From: Xestospongia muta
Taxonomy: Eukaryota; Porifera; Demospongiae; Haplosclerida; Petrosiidae
Assembly: GCA_963693285.1 (NCBI GenBank)
Contig: OY848918.1
Span: 19,479,484-19,543,483, forward strand
Length of the DNA: 64,000 bases
Direction: 5' to 3'
Positions 39,801-48,971 of this stretch are shown here, piece after piece. The first letter of the stretch is position 1; the number at the start of each line of letters is the position of its first letter. The notes beneath the pieces were generated by a model. The model was not told the DNA's origin. It saw only the letters and a list, made by a program, of their open reading frames with translations, and ran no database searches. Made by a program: the position numbers and the translations under genes.

Positions 39801-42800
39801 AATAAAACAGTAACATATAGGTAAAGAGAAGGTAGAGGAATGTCAGGCATCTACACAAATAATTAAAATGTCTTACATTTCCCTCACTAATCACTTTATA
39901 TTTTCAAAACAGACATCATTAACTGCTTGGAGACTTGGTCTTACATTAAAGATGTCAGTGCTACAGACACAATTTTATTGAAACTATTTTAGGCAGCAGT
40001 AGAGCAAACCTGCACAATAAGTTGTAATTCATCCATTGTTCATTCCACAATTAGTTGTTTTCATAGTCCTTGCTTAATTAAGTGTTGTTAATATATAAGA
40101 ATGTCACTAGCATGAAAAACTGAAATTAGACACTTTAGTTATCTACGTGTGCTCTTCATGCTTCTCTCCCTTCCTGTTTTTCTCTCATTCTGTCATTATG
40201 GTTCCTTTCAAAGCTAGTAATGTATTGACATTATTTTTATGTAGAATCATTTCCTGCTCATATGCATACAGAAGATTCAAGAAGCTCATTTTCAATCACA
40301 GGTAAGTCCATTTATCCTTTCAAGCACTACTTTGTAAAGTATGACATACTATGTTACTATTACAAAGCCTGTTCAACTCATAAGACTATAATTATGTAGT
40401 GATCTGATACAGACTAACCATCTCATTATATATAATTACTGGTACTTCGGTTTTTTATCTTCATTCTATAGATGGTACTCTAAACTGTGAAATATGTATA
40501 AGAGCATTAGTTCAATGTACTAATATTATTGTTGAGTCAAATATTGATCCCATTGCCCTAGCAAGAAATCTGTATGCAAAAGAAGTTATTTCTGAGAATA
40601 TTTACAGAAAGGTTAAGGACAGGTTAACAGGAGAGACAACTTTTGAACGTCTTGATCGGATTCTTGATGATCTAAAGGATCATGTCAAACACAATGCTAG
40701 CACCTTCACAATTTTTTTAGATGTTTTAAAAGATGATAGTTTAAATCAACGTGACTTAGCTGACATAATAATGTCAAAATATAAAGGTATTATACATTAA
40801 ATTTTTAGTTCTTATGAAGTTTAGTAATTACTTTTTGTTTATATTCACTCTAGACAATCAAGGGACTGATATAGATATAAAAAGTACATCATCAGTACTG
40901 CCATTGGTACCTCCCAAAACTGAAGGTATAATTAAAGGAATGTTTTGTCATATATTGCTATTTAAATGTGATTGGACAGAGCTCTATGTAATAATGATGT
41001 CAATTATCCTTAGTCAACAGTAATGTTTAGTCATATAACATATTGTACATATAAATGACATGTTTATGCATAAACATTGAACTGTAACAAAGAATCAAGG
41101 CCTGTTCTACACTCCATAGTTTTCTAAAGGATATTAGTAAATAATTAATATTGATTGAATTATGTGGTGTTGCAAACAAAGCAATTGTTCTGATATTTTC
41201 TCATTTTCTGAATGTCTAGCACTAAGTAATAATGAATTTTGTGAATTATTTCTAGCATCAGCATCATAAGAATAGAATGACTGATAGTTCTACATTATAC
41301 ATTTAACATTATAAATCCTAAAGAGCTGATATAATTATTATAGCATTTCATTTTTAAGTATTTGTCCACATCTTTGTAATTAATAAATTAATAAAACATG
41401 GCCTTGGTTGTTTTGTGTGATGCTATCACTTTTATTAATTATCATAATTATTATGTTTCATTATAGTATGTTCCAATTTGAAGTATATCCACTTCATTTC
41501 ATTTATATTTGTTTTTCTACTTCACAGTCAACAAACCAGAGAAACATATTCTACTTAGGTTTCTTTCTTCTGTTACTGCAAAATGGCAAGAGATAGGAAA
41601 TTTACTTGGAGTTGACTCTGATACTATTGAGATGTTGTATAGTTGTAATATATCTGACCAAATGAAGATGTCAAAGATGCTGCAGAGCTGGTTAGATAAT
41701 GAGCCTACTCCAGTGACATGGGATCATTTCATTAGTGTCGTTGAGGGTCCTCTACAGATGAAATCACTTGCTATTGAAATCTGCCAATTCCTTGGTATTG
41801 AATCAGGTCAGATATTCCATTAATTTTTAATAATAATTAGTTTATAATTTTAAATGCTATATTAACGATCTTGTGCTTTGTTTACTCTTAATATTATTTT
41901 AGCTGACAATGACTCTAAACCTAATTTGTCTAATGAATGTGAGAGCATGGCCAATGATCCAGTTACTTTTGGTATGTTATTTTCTATATTGATACCATTC
42001 TATGCTCTTGATAAATGTATCATTTCATAATTGTTTTAAATTTTATTATTATTTATTAGTTCCAAAGAAGCCTATTTCCTTGTCATCATCAATTGAATCA
42101 AGTAGCCAACCACATGACCAACATGGAGCTTCCATCAGTGAATCAAGGCAAGAGGGTTAGTAACTATTAGTGTAAATGCATTAACACACATTTTATTGAC
42201 TGTATGTCTATAATATAGATTAAAATTTATAAAACATAAGGACTACTATTTTTAATGTTGAATTCCAAATATATATCATTTGTGTTAATCCATAGACTAT
42301 ATCTTTCATTTCATTTCATTAGTCAATCGACTGTATGCCTGCTAAGCACATACTTAACTTATTCATTTATGATCAACTACTCTGATATTTAGGAAAATAA
42401 TATCAAATGTCCACACTTAACAAAGAGCAATCATCATTTTTTTAAACTAATTCACAAATATGCTGAGTTACCCTAAACAATTTTATTTATTTGATTTACA
42501 TTATTATAAGTATGGTCATTCGCATGCTAAATTTCAATAATTATGGTTGCAAAGTGTACTTTTTATGTGTATAATTAGAAATAAAACTTTCTTAAGTTGC
42601 TTATATTAATTTAAAATTTGACATTTACAACATAATATGTATTTACTTTAGAGAAAAAGAAATTATTTAAGTGGAACATTGACTGTCTTAGTGAAGAGCA
42701 AGTCTTTGAGAAGTCAGACCATGGAGTCAAACTAGTCATTCCACCATTTTCAGTGCAAGATAATCAGAACATTGACACTACAGTTCAAATTGTTGACTCA

Positions 42801-45114
42801 AACACTTCTGATATTGAACTTCCTCAAGATGTTCAACTCGTTAGTTGTGTCTATGAAGTCCAAAGTTCAGGAATCTTTTTAAAACCAGTTGAACTTCATC
42901 TTCAACATAACGTTAATGTTATGTCCCAAAATGACAGAAAAAGGCTAGTTTTTATTACTAGCGATGGGTCTCCACCAAAATATTTTAAGATTTCAGATGA
43001 TGAGCAACATTTTGGCATCAATGACAACTCTGGTCTTATCAAGGTTACTAATTCCTCAAAATTTGGTATTGCTTGGCTTCTCAGGACAGCATCTGATTTT
43101 CTTCAACCAATTTGCAGTTATGCAATGATACTATGTTACAAGGGTGTCAAGAAATCTTGTTGGCAAATAAAAATTGTTATCACTAAAAATTTGGGGCCAT
43201 TTCTAGTGGTAAGCATGTTAGCATCCAATCATACTACCCTATATTGATTTAATGGTAAATAAGTCAAACATGGTATTTTTACAAAACAGATCACTTTTAT
43301 TATTTCTCTCTAAATTTATAGAGGATAAAGAATGATAACACTTTTCAAGGATGGATGAAGAGAGATCCTATTTCTTTCTACTTCAATCCTGGTGTTAATT
43401 CCGTTTCACTATTGGAAAGCACCAGCGAATGTTATGTTATAAAGTCAATCCTTAAACCAAACCAGGTAAACAGCTTTTTGTCTACTTTAATGTTTGTATT
43501 TCAGCTTTCATTAATTTGTGTCTTAGGTATGTAAGGATGATGTAGATCAAAGTCAACCAGACTCAGCTCTATTGTACCTTCATTATGAAGTCATGCCAAG
43601 AGAAGGGTATGAAATGAAAGATCTAGTTTTAACATTTGAGGGAATGAAAGATGAAGGAAGTGTAACAATACCTTATTATGAATTAGTCGATGAAAGAGGT
43701 AAAACAATCAACCTTAAAGTTATAAAAATAGGTATAAATCTATTATAAAGTAACTTGTCTTCTCAAGAATGTATTATTGCTCTCTAATTATATCATATAT
43801 TATAGTGACATGTCCGTCTATAACTTCAGTCACTGCTGACATTGTAATTGAAGTCACAAACAAGTCAATATTAGGTATCATCTTTTATAACTGACATGCA
43901 ATAATTAACAAGTTAATAATCCTAAACCATGCTTACATAAAAAGTCAAAATTAATCAAATATGTTATGATATATGATAAACTAGTGAAATACTTACATGA
44001 ATTTCTCACAATATAATTATGCTATATCTTATTTTTTAAAATTAAAGTTTGGTATTTTCTTACAGAAAAGGAGCCAAAGAGAAGTCATCTTTTGTCACTA
44101 CTTAATCCTATCAAATACCAATGGAATGTAGTTGCTTCACAACTAGATGTACCAAATGGCAAGATTAAAGATGCAGAGTACAACATAACATACAATGATA
44201 CTCAGAAGTTAATGGAGATACTGCAGATGTGGATTGATATGCGATGTAGTGAGGTATCCTGGGGACACATTCTAACTGTCATTGCAGCTCCACCACTTAA
44301 AAATATAACAGTAGCAAATGACATAAGAGAGTTTCTTAATAAACCTGATATACAAAGCCTGTATTGCAGAGATCAGTCAAGTAAGTATTATCATAATAAT
44401 ATGATGATGCCTTACTTTTGTTTATATAGAACAGTCTACATATCGCACATTTGTTACTACTCAAACATCTATTAAGGGAGACATGGAAGGTATGGACTTA
44501 CTTGTATACTTGTATAATGTTAAGTTATTTTGTATAATTAGCACAAGGCAGTAATATTTCTCCCAGTAACATTGGTAATGAGGAGCAAAAATCTTTGAAG
44601 GAACTTATTCCTCTGGAAAATATCAATTTTGCTTCCATTGATGGTATGTTTTAAATCAGTGGCCGTTATTAAAGATAAGCATTAATCACTATAATTTATT
44701 TTGTGTAATAAACATGAAAGGGTAATATTTTGCCAGTAGCAAGAAGCATGAGCTCTTAAGATACATCAGTGAATATTTTAGGAGATGGCAATAATACTGA
44801 AGAATTAGTTTTATCCTTGTCTATTAATGTCAAATAACATGTATGTCAGTTACATGCAAGTGACTGTTTTGATGTGTAATTCCAAAATAGACACTAAATT
44901 ATCTGAAGAAATTTTTTCAGAAGACTTCATAATCATTATACTTTTACTACTATCTAAAAATTACAAATTAAAACTGTTCAATAAAATTAATGTGTTTTCT
45001 TTAACAGGATCTGAAACTCCAAGGAATACACGAACAAATGAGACCATTCTGGCCATCACTATAGTCATAGCAGTCATCGCAATAGTATTTGTTTACTGGA
45101 AAAGATATCGCTGA
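24876..45114 (+). CDS. Ankyrin-ROC-COR-Death-CARD-like-ZU5-Death membrane protein
   Basis: Twenty-seven exons: 24876-24902, 25087-25185, 27746-27844, 29123-29221, 34108-34206, 35021-35119, 35320-35401, 35460-37939 (split by a MITE at 35563-36206), 37989-38442, 38654-38725, 38794-39072, 39166-39234, 39324-39419, 40245-40301, 40472-40786, 40854-40925, 41528-41806, 41903-41971, 42060-42155, 42652-43208, 43322-43465, 43527-43698, 43806-43874, 44066-44380, 44430-44489, 44542-44643, 45008-45114. All phases agree; about 1939 residues without the MITE. Five 33-residue ankyrin repeats (residues 10-174) plus a partial sixth; P-loop GPPAVGKT (226-233); switch II DSGGQ (450); G4-like GTYED (540); COR to about 963; Death (988-1080); CARD-like death fold (1155-1259); second Death (1284-1376); ZU5 (about 1440-1560); UPA-like; third Death (1755-1840); membrane anchor ILAITIVIAVIAIVFVYW near the C terminus. 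ROCO and ZU5-Death proteins are signalling scaffolds, and a cell-death or immune role is inferred. The MITE makes this allele's function doubtful. Confidence 0.85.
25183..25245 (+). repeat. Tandem duplication of a splice-donor segment
   Basis: The 18-bp unit TATGTAAGTTACTAGCTC occurs at 25183-25200 and again at 25201-25218, with a partial third copy beginning near 25229. The first copy contains the donor of the first ankyrin exon. Use of the second donor would introduce a stop (Val-Ser-Tyr-stop), so only the first is productive. Confidence 0.8.
25382..25479. mobile_element. 98-bp MITE in intron 2
   Basis: The ends begin CTAGTCTCGTCCC and are inverted repeats of about 24 bp with one mismatch (CAGACCTACTC against TAGACCTACTC). 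A related half-end (CTAGTCCCCAGACC) lies near 26830. No coding content. Confidence 0.8.
27209..27274 (+). mobile_element. Orphan left end of the 3.65-kb transposon family
   Basis: Sixty-six bases from GTGACCCAAT match 12531-12596 with one mismatch. Nothing of the gene or right end follows. It ends about 19 bases before the boundary of the intragenic duplication at 27293, so the fragment may mark a rearrangement breakpoint. Confidence 0.85.
27293..27990. repeat. Intragenic duplication, intact copy with ankyrin exon
   Basis: 27293-27683 matches 32209-32590 at about 97 percent by eye. 27806-27957 matches 32606-32757, including the end of the ankyrin exon and its intron. The copies are in the same orientation, 4.9 kb apart. 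The copy here keeps the functional exon 27746-27844. Confidence 0.88.
28340..29060 (-). mobile_element. Internally deleted mariner-like element
   Basis: The left end (about 28375-28620) matches 29605-29835 and the right end (about 28890-29060) matches 31250-31430 of the fuller element downstream. The internal transposase is deleted. It lies in the same intron region of the main gene and in the same orientation. Confidence 0.75.
29605..31525 (-). mobile_element. IS630/Tc1-mariner-like DNA transposon, degraded
   Basis: About 1.9 kb with a minus-strand transposase pseudogene. The left end has GGGTTGGGCC (about 29618) and the right end GGGCCCAACTC (about 31500), an imperfect inverted pair. Related deleted or partial copies lie at 28340-29060 and 32780-33070. 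It is inserted in the intron between ankyrin exons 29123-29221 and 34108-34206, opposite to the host gene. Confidence 0.7.
29977..31385 (-). pseudogene. IS630/Tc1-mariner-like transposase pseudogene
   Basis: An N-terminal helix-turn-helix-like region (about 31385-31050) contains RSQTKEVVANVYDYFEEA and IRPRIYHLYLVKEH. The DDE core follows: VVYLDES (about 30770), LIVMDNASYHSRHSDPVPVK (about 30450-30500) and LNRIEWAWAQVNGHIKA near 30150. Those blocks contain the usual Asp, Asp and Glu. A 52-base intron (30237-30288) with GT..AG borders separates the second and third catalytic blocks. TGA stops lie at 30815-30817 and 30761-30763 (the latter where Trp is expected after YLDES), and at least one frameshift lies between about 30900 and 31020. 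It is inactive as it stands. The family is assigned by motif, not by alignment. Confidence 0.75.
32209..32757. repeat. Intragenic duplication, decayed copy
   Basis: Partner of 27293-27957. About 120 bases covering the acceptor and most of the ankyrin exon are missing or scrambled at 32590-32640; only an AGTGGAGCTAATCTA remnant and the GTTAGT donor remain. The copy therefore carries an ankyrin pseudo-exon. Confidence 0.85.
32780..33070 (-). mobile_element. Third fragment of the mariner-like element
   Basis: It matches about 30835-31230 of the element at 29605-31525 at roughly 80 percent by eye, covering the transposase N-terminal half. Frames are destroyed. The sequence just after it (33120-33290) matches 29335-29480 downstream of ankyrin exon 29123-29221, so the host segment and the element were duplicated in the same region. 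Confidence 0.7.
34511..34760 (+). mobile_element. 5' end of a PIF/Harbinger-like transposon
   Basis: It begins with AAGGCTGGTTTACATAAG, like Harbinger-type ends with repeated GCGT motifs. A short first exon at 34658-34735 encodes MAEAVLLHALLNRRQKRRQK and a few more residues, ending at Trp with a GTAACT donor. An ATG-hydrophobic-basic start of this kind is common in Harbinger transposases. No right end or catalytic exon follows, so it is a truncated copy in an intron of the main gene. Confidence 0.5.
35563..36206. mobile_element. piggyBac-type MITE inside the ROC GTPase exon
   Basis: 644 bp flanked by TTAA on both sides (35559-35562 and 36207-36210). The left end is CCCTTTGACG and the right end is its exact complement CGTCAAAGGG. 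Near the left end there are two palindromic repeats, GGATGCAAAATTGCATCC (35578-35595, one mismatched pair) and GGATGCAAATTTGCATCC (35621-35638, perfect). There is no transposase. It is inserted two codons after the P-loop Lys-Thr of the host gene. Joining the host sequence at a single TTAA gives an uninterrupted frame; reading through the element meets a stop at 35603-35605. Confidence 0.93.
38640..42350 (+). repeat. Tandem duplication of a Death-domain exon block
   Basis: Exons 38654-38725, 38794-39072, 39166-39234 and 39324-39419 are repeated as 40854-40925, 41528-41806, 41903-41971 and 42060-42155, with identical lengths (72, 279, 69, 96 nt). Introns also match. The 279-nt Death exons differ at about a dozen positions. 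Every exon in the block is phase 1 at both ends, so the duplication keeps the frame. Between the blocks lie exons 40245-40301 and 40472-40786 (CARD-like), which are not duplicated. Confidence 0.92.
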
Positions 45115-45759
45115 AACAACAGATAATTAATTTTTTTAATTACTGATAAGGATTAAAAGTACACACACAATTTCCTTTTATATAGTTATACTATTTTCCC
45201 TTTATAATTTTGAATGAAAGAAATTTCTTATATTAAAGAAGCTATGTTAGTAGTCTAGCAATTTTGAATCAAGTACTTGGATTGTCCTGGGGAAGAAGTA
45301 ATATACTAGAGAGTTAAAGAGGGGTGGCCAATTTTGTACAGTGACAGATAAAATTAGTGATTTCATTTGTAATTTTATTACTGACTAAGTATACACTTTG
45401 ATATTTTCTTAGACCTTCAGCCCTTGATGGAGAGAGTAAAGTTATCCTAACTTTGTTATGGGACTCTTTGAACATTGGAGCAAACATGTTCCCTTTGTGG
45501 TACAAATAGAGGATGTTGTGATGTCAGTCATCAATAACAACCAAGGTTACAATGATATGCCTCCTTTGAGACTGTATATCAAGGAAACGCTCGGTACTCT
45601 TGATATTATGTTAACACAGTTGCTATTCACGAAGTAAGTTCAGCTGAATCATTTGAGGGTTATCCTAAAAGCTACTAGATCTTTCAGATCGGTGGTAACT
45701 CTCCATTTAATGAAACTACATCTACATATGAGTAGTCAAAGATAGTGAAAAAGAACCTT
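45115..45759. other. 3' flank of the main gene
   Basis: No gene is supported. ATTAAA at about 45231 may be a polyadenylation signal for the main gene. From about 45300 upward, broken minus-strand frames may continue the zinc-finger pseudogene beginning at 46437, but I cannot align them reliably. Confidence 0.4.
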
Positions 45760-46437
45760 TAATTTATTTTAACTAACCAAAAATTGTAATTCATATTGAT
45801 AGTATCTCTCAAATATTCACTACGGCTCCCTTCAAATGGATTTATCATTACAGCATTTTCAAAAACAGAAATAATCTCAGAATCAAAACACAATGTTCTT
45901 TTGAGACAACTTAGCAACCAATTCATTATGCAAGGAATTAATTTTATTATCCAATAGAGTTGTTATGTCTTCAATAATACAATCAAGGGCTGTTGATGCA
46001 ACTTTAAAATCATTTTCAAGTTTCAGTAAAAACAGACCAGAGATTGTCTTTGGTTGTTAGCTGCTACATCAGTGGGATATAGAAAAATACTGTCATCTTC
46101 ATCAAAACCATCCTGTCTATCATCACTTGATACTTCCATATCCTCAGGCTGCAATAACCCAGCTCCATTAGCATGGCTTATCTTTATATGTTTTTTATAA
46201 ATATGCTTCTTGTAAGAGACAAACTTCTTATAAGTTCTGTGACAACCATCAATTCCACAGCATATATATACAAAAGTTCAAATCATGGGCATGAACACTG
46301 CCAATATGCCTTACTACTCCTTGAACTACGTATCTGGCACTTTCAAGATGAAAATTTTGGATGAGCAAATTGTGGTATCTTTCGACACAAGAAAAACCAG
46401 AGCATCTTAAAATTGAAGAATATGGACAACGTTTCAA
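45760..46437 (-). pseudogene. C2H2 zinc-finger pseudogene fragment
   Basis: Minus strand, read from 46437 down. A first segment has Cys residues and VVRHIGSVHAHDLNF, a His-rich linker. After a frameshift in the TATATATA run (about 46260-46270), a textbook C2H2 finger follows: CGIDGCHRTYKKFVSYKKH plus IYKKH (C-x4-C-x12-H-x4-H, about 46183-46260). An acidic linker is next (EDMEVSSDDRQDGFDEDD). After a second shift (about 46030), a helical stretch starts FLLKLENDFKVASTALDC. A third shift (about 45890) leads to FENAVMINPFEGSRSEYL. At least three frameshifts make it a pseudogene. Similar multi-copy proteins occur in invertebrate genomes, often with mobile elements; the function is unknown to me. 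Confidence 0.55.
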
Positions 46438-46442
46438 AGTTC

Positions 46443-46554
46443 AAAACTATTAGAAGACAATGTATGAATTTTTTTTCAAGAAAACCTCTATTAAGTATAA
46501 ATTTAATTTATACTTAATAGAGAATAAATTCATACATTTTCTTCTAAGAGTTTT
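46443..46554. repeat. Long fold-back hairpin
   Basis: The inner arms 46486-46503 and 46505-46522 are perfect 18-bp complements around one base. Outer arms (46443-46471 and about 46525-46554) pair with a few mismatches (AGAAGACAATGTATGAATT against its complement). A partial relative of the right outer arm lies near 47341-47400. It starts six bases beyond the zinc-finger pseudogene. Confidence 0.8.
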
Positions 46555-48415
46555 ACTGCATATAGTAGGACCATGTTGAGGATGTAAGTTAGCAGAACAT
46601 GTTTAAAGTTTCCATATAAATATACAGAGATTAAATATGTACAAGAATATGGAGAATTACAATTTACAGAATCAAAATTGTGCAATATATTGTGTGTAAT
46701 TTAATATCAGAAATCCTTTTTAGATAATTTATATTTATGAATTAAATTATTATTATTGACAGATATATCTGCAGTGATGGATAGCTTCATAAATGTTATT
46801 AGGTATCCAGTAAGCAACTTAACTTACTATCATTATGTATAATACATAAAATATAATACACTAAATCAACTAATGAAGATAGAGACAGATGTATGTGTTC
46901 ACTATAAACCTAGATGGGTTAATGAAGGTCATAGTAAGTGTTTACATAATAGGATTATGTAATAATGATAAGAAATAGAACAAAAAGATATTTCTTGAAA
47001 TCACACTTACAATCATATTATTGATTTTATCTATTGTTAAATGATAATTGATTTATGATCAAATTCTTTGAAATATAATTACATTCCTTATATTTAATTA
47101 TTAATGGTAATATTTACACGTGGTTTGGTACTGTCTACTTGTAGCAGTCTAGTAAGTTAATTAAGTTATTATTTATTATTAACTTAATATATATGAAGTA
47201 TATTATATTATGTATAGGAATATATATTATGTCTGAAATTAATTCATGATGTCTAAATATGGTCAATTCCTGGAAAAAAATTAAAAAATTATATTTGATT
47301 ACATAGTCTGAAAAATAGTATAATATGAACATTTTCATAGAATGAATTCATAGTATGACTTCTAAGAGTTATACTTTACACAGTACATAATACTATGACC
47401 ATATTGTTGGTAGATAAGTCTTAAAATATTGTTATTGTAACTTACAAATACCTTCCACACTGAAGTCATAAGTTTTCTAACCTAATATCCTTGATAAAAA
47501 GCCTATGTTATAGGTTAAAACAACTGGTGAAATCTACAAAGAAGATTATGAGGTGAAATGTCTGCATAATTAAAATTATTTTTAAATGAATATTTTCAAT
47601 GACTTCTATAATGAAACTCTTTAATATAGCTGTAACATTTGGTGTTATTAAAGGCTTAATTATCACAATACACAATAAGTTCTCAAATATTAACTTTCTA
47701 GAATAAACATTATTCTAGGAATATGTCTACATCACTAAGGACATCAAGTTAATAAACTTAATTATGATGAATAACTTCGTTCCAGGAAGTGACCACATTA
47801 ATTTAATTTGTTTTCAAATTTTGGTTTTGAAAATAATACGTAGGATAATTTCCAGTTCGTATATTATAAGGTAGTTAATGAAAATAAAGAAAGTTGCATA
47901 ATAGACACTTCATTCCATTAATTAAGTCATTTAGCACTGGTAATATAAATAAATTAATATTTCAATACTATATATAATCGCCAAATAAATATAGATGTTA
48001 TATAATTATAAGTTGGCTGCTTTTATATATTGTGTGCTGCCTATGATAATAATGAATTTAAATACTGTAATCAACTCAATATTCTGTAATATCAGTATTG
48101 GTCCAGGAATAACATAATAATAGCTAACTATTATATTATAGTTGAAATTGTTCCTTTCCTTAGTTAATAGAAGTTCTTCATATCAAAACGTTCATATATT
48201 ACTCTCTTAAAATAGACTACAACTCTGAGATGAACACCAAAAAAGGTGTTCTCACAAGTGGGCTAAATAAACACCTTAAAGTGTTACAAGAGAGACACTG
48301 TGAAAATGTTACTGAAACACTATAGTTTGTTTGAGAGAAATAATTTAACCTAACATTTATTAACACAATGTATAATAATATTATAACTGATACATGAAGT
48401 TAATGAGATTTGTGT
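46555..48415. other. AT-rich spacer
   Basis: No gene, RNA or clear element is seen; the stretch is extremely AT-rich with only short open frames. A partial relative of the fold-back arm lies at about 47341-47400. Confidence 0.5.
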
Positions 48416-48970
48416 TCACATAATCGTTGAGAGAAATGTAGTTAGGGCAGTTGGAAGTTCTTGTTCATCTTTTAAATAGCAAACAGCATGCTGTACAAAG
48501 AGCAGAAACGGATAATGTTGTCTTGGATATGCTATATCCTACACGAAGTAGCTTGTCAGTAAACAGCCAAGACATTCACAGAAACAACTTGTGGTGATTA
48601 GACATGTCCTTTCTACGCCTACAAGGAACTCTTTTTTAGATGCACCATTAATAATGACGATATAAGGCTCAAGTCTACTTTTCTCTTCAATAAACATATC
48701 TATATCTATAGTTTTCTGTAAAAAGAAAGAGAGTTCACAATGTTTTGAAATAAATTGTACATTAACTTACATCAGCAGTAATTATGATGCTTTTCTTATC
48801 TTTCTGAAATCTTGCGTACAACTTTTTTTCAAGCAAATACAAACACTGAATTCCATGATCATCTGTGAAAGTATAAGTAGGCCGAGTAATAAAATAGATA
48901 GAAATAGCCAACTACACAAACCTGTCAAAGTCTTCTTCTGTGTCAATTGATGATGCTTCTTTCTCTAGTA
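48416..48970 (-). pseudogene. 3' end of an unrecognised minus-strand gene
   Basis: Two clear exons on the minus strand: 48862-48771 (92 nt) and 48715-48416 (ending TGA). They are joined by a 55-base GT..AG intron with matching phase. A possible upstream exon piece (48970-48922) ends at a GTTTGTG donor. The product reads DDHGIQCLYLLEKKLYARFQ, then KTIDIDMFIEEKSRLEPYIV, and a hydrophobic Cys-rich segment (CLITTSCFCECLGCLLTSYF), then DIAYPRQHYPFLLFVQHAV. A TAG stop at about 48540 interrupts that region. The 5' part is lost where the piggyBac element begins at 48972. I do not recognise the family. Confidence 0.5.
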
Positions 48971-48971
48971 A

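Noticed and set aside
44772..44835. Possible additional exon between 44643 and 45008
   Set aside because: The frame reaches a TAA before any usable donor; direct joining of 44643 to 45008 keeps phase and reaches the membrane anchor.
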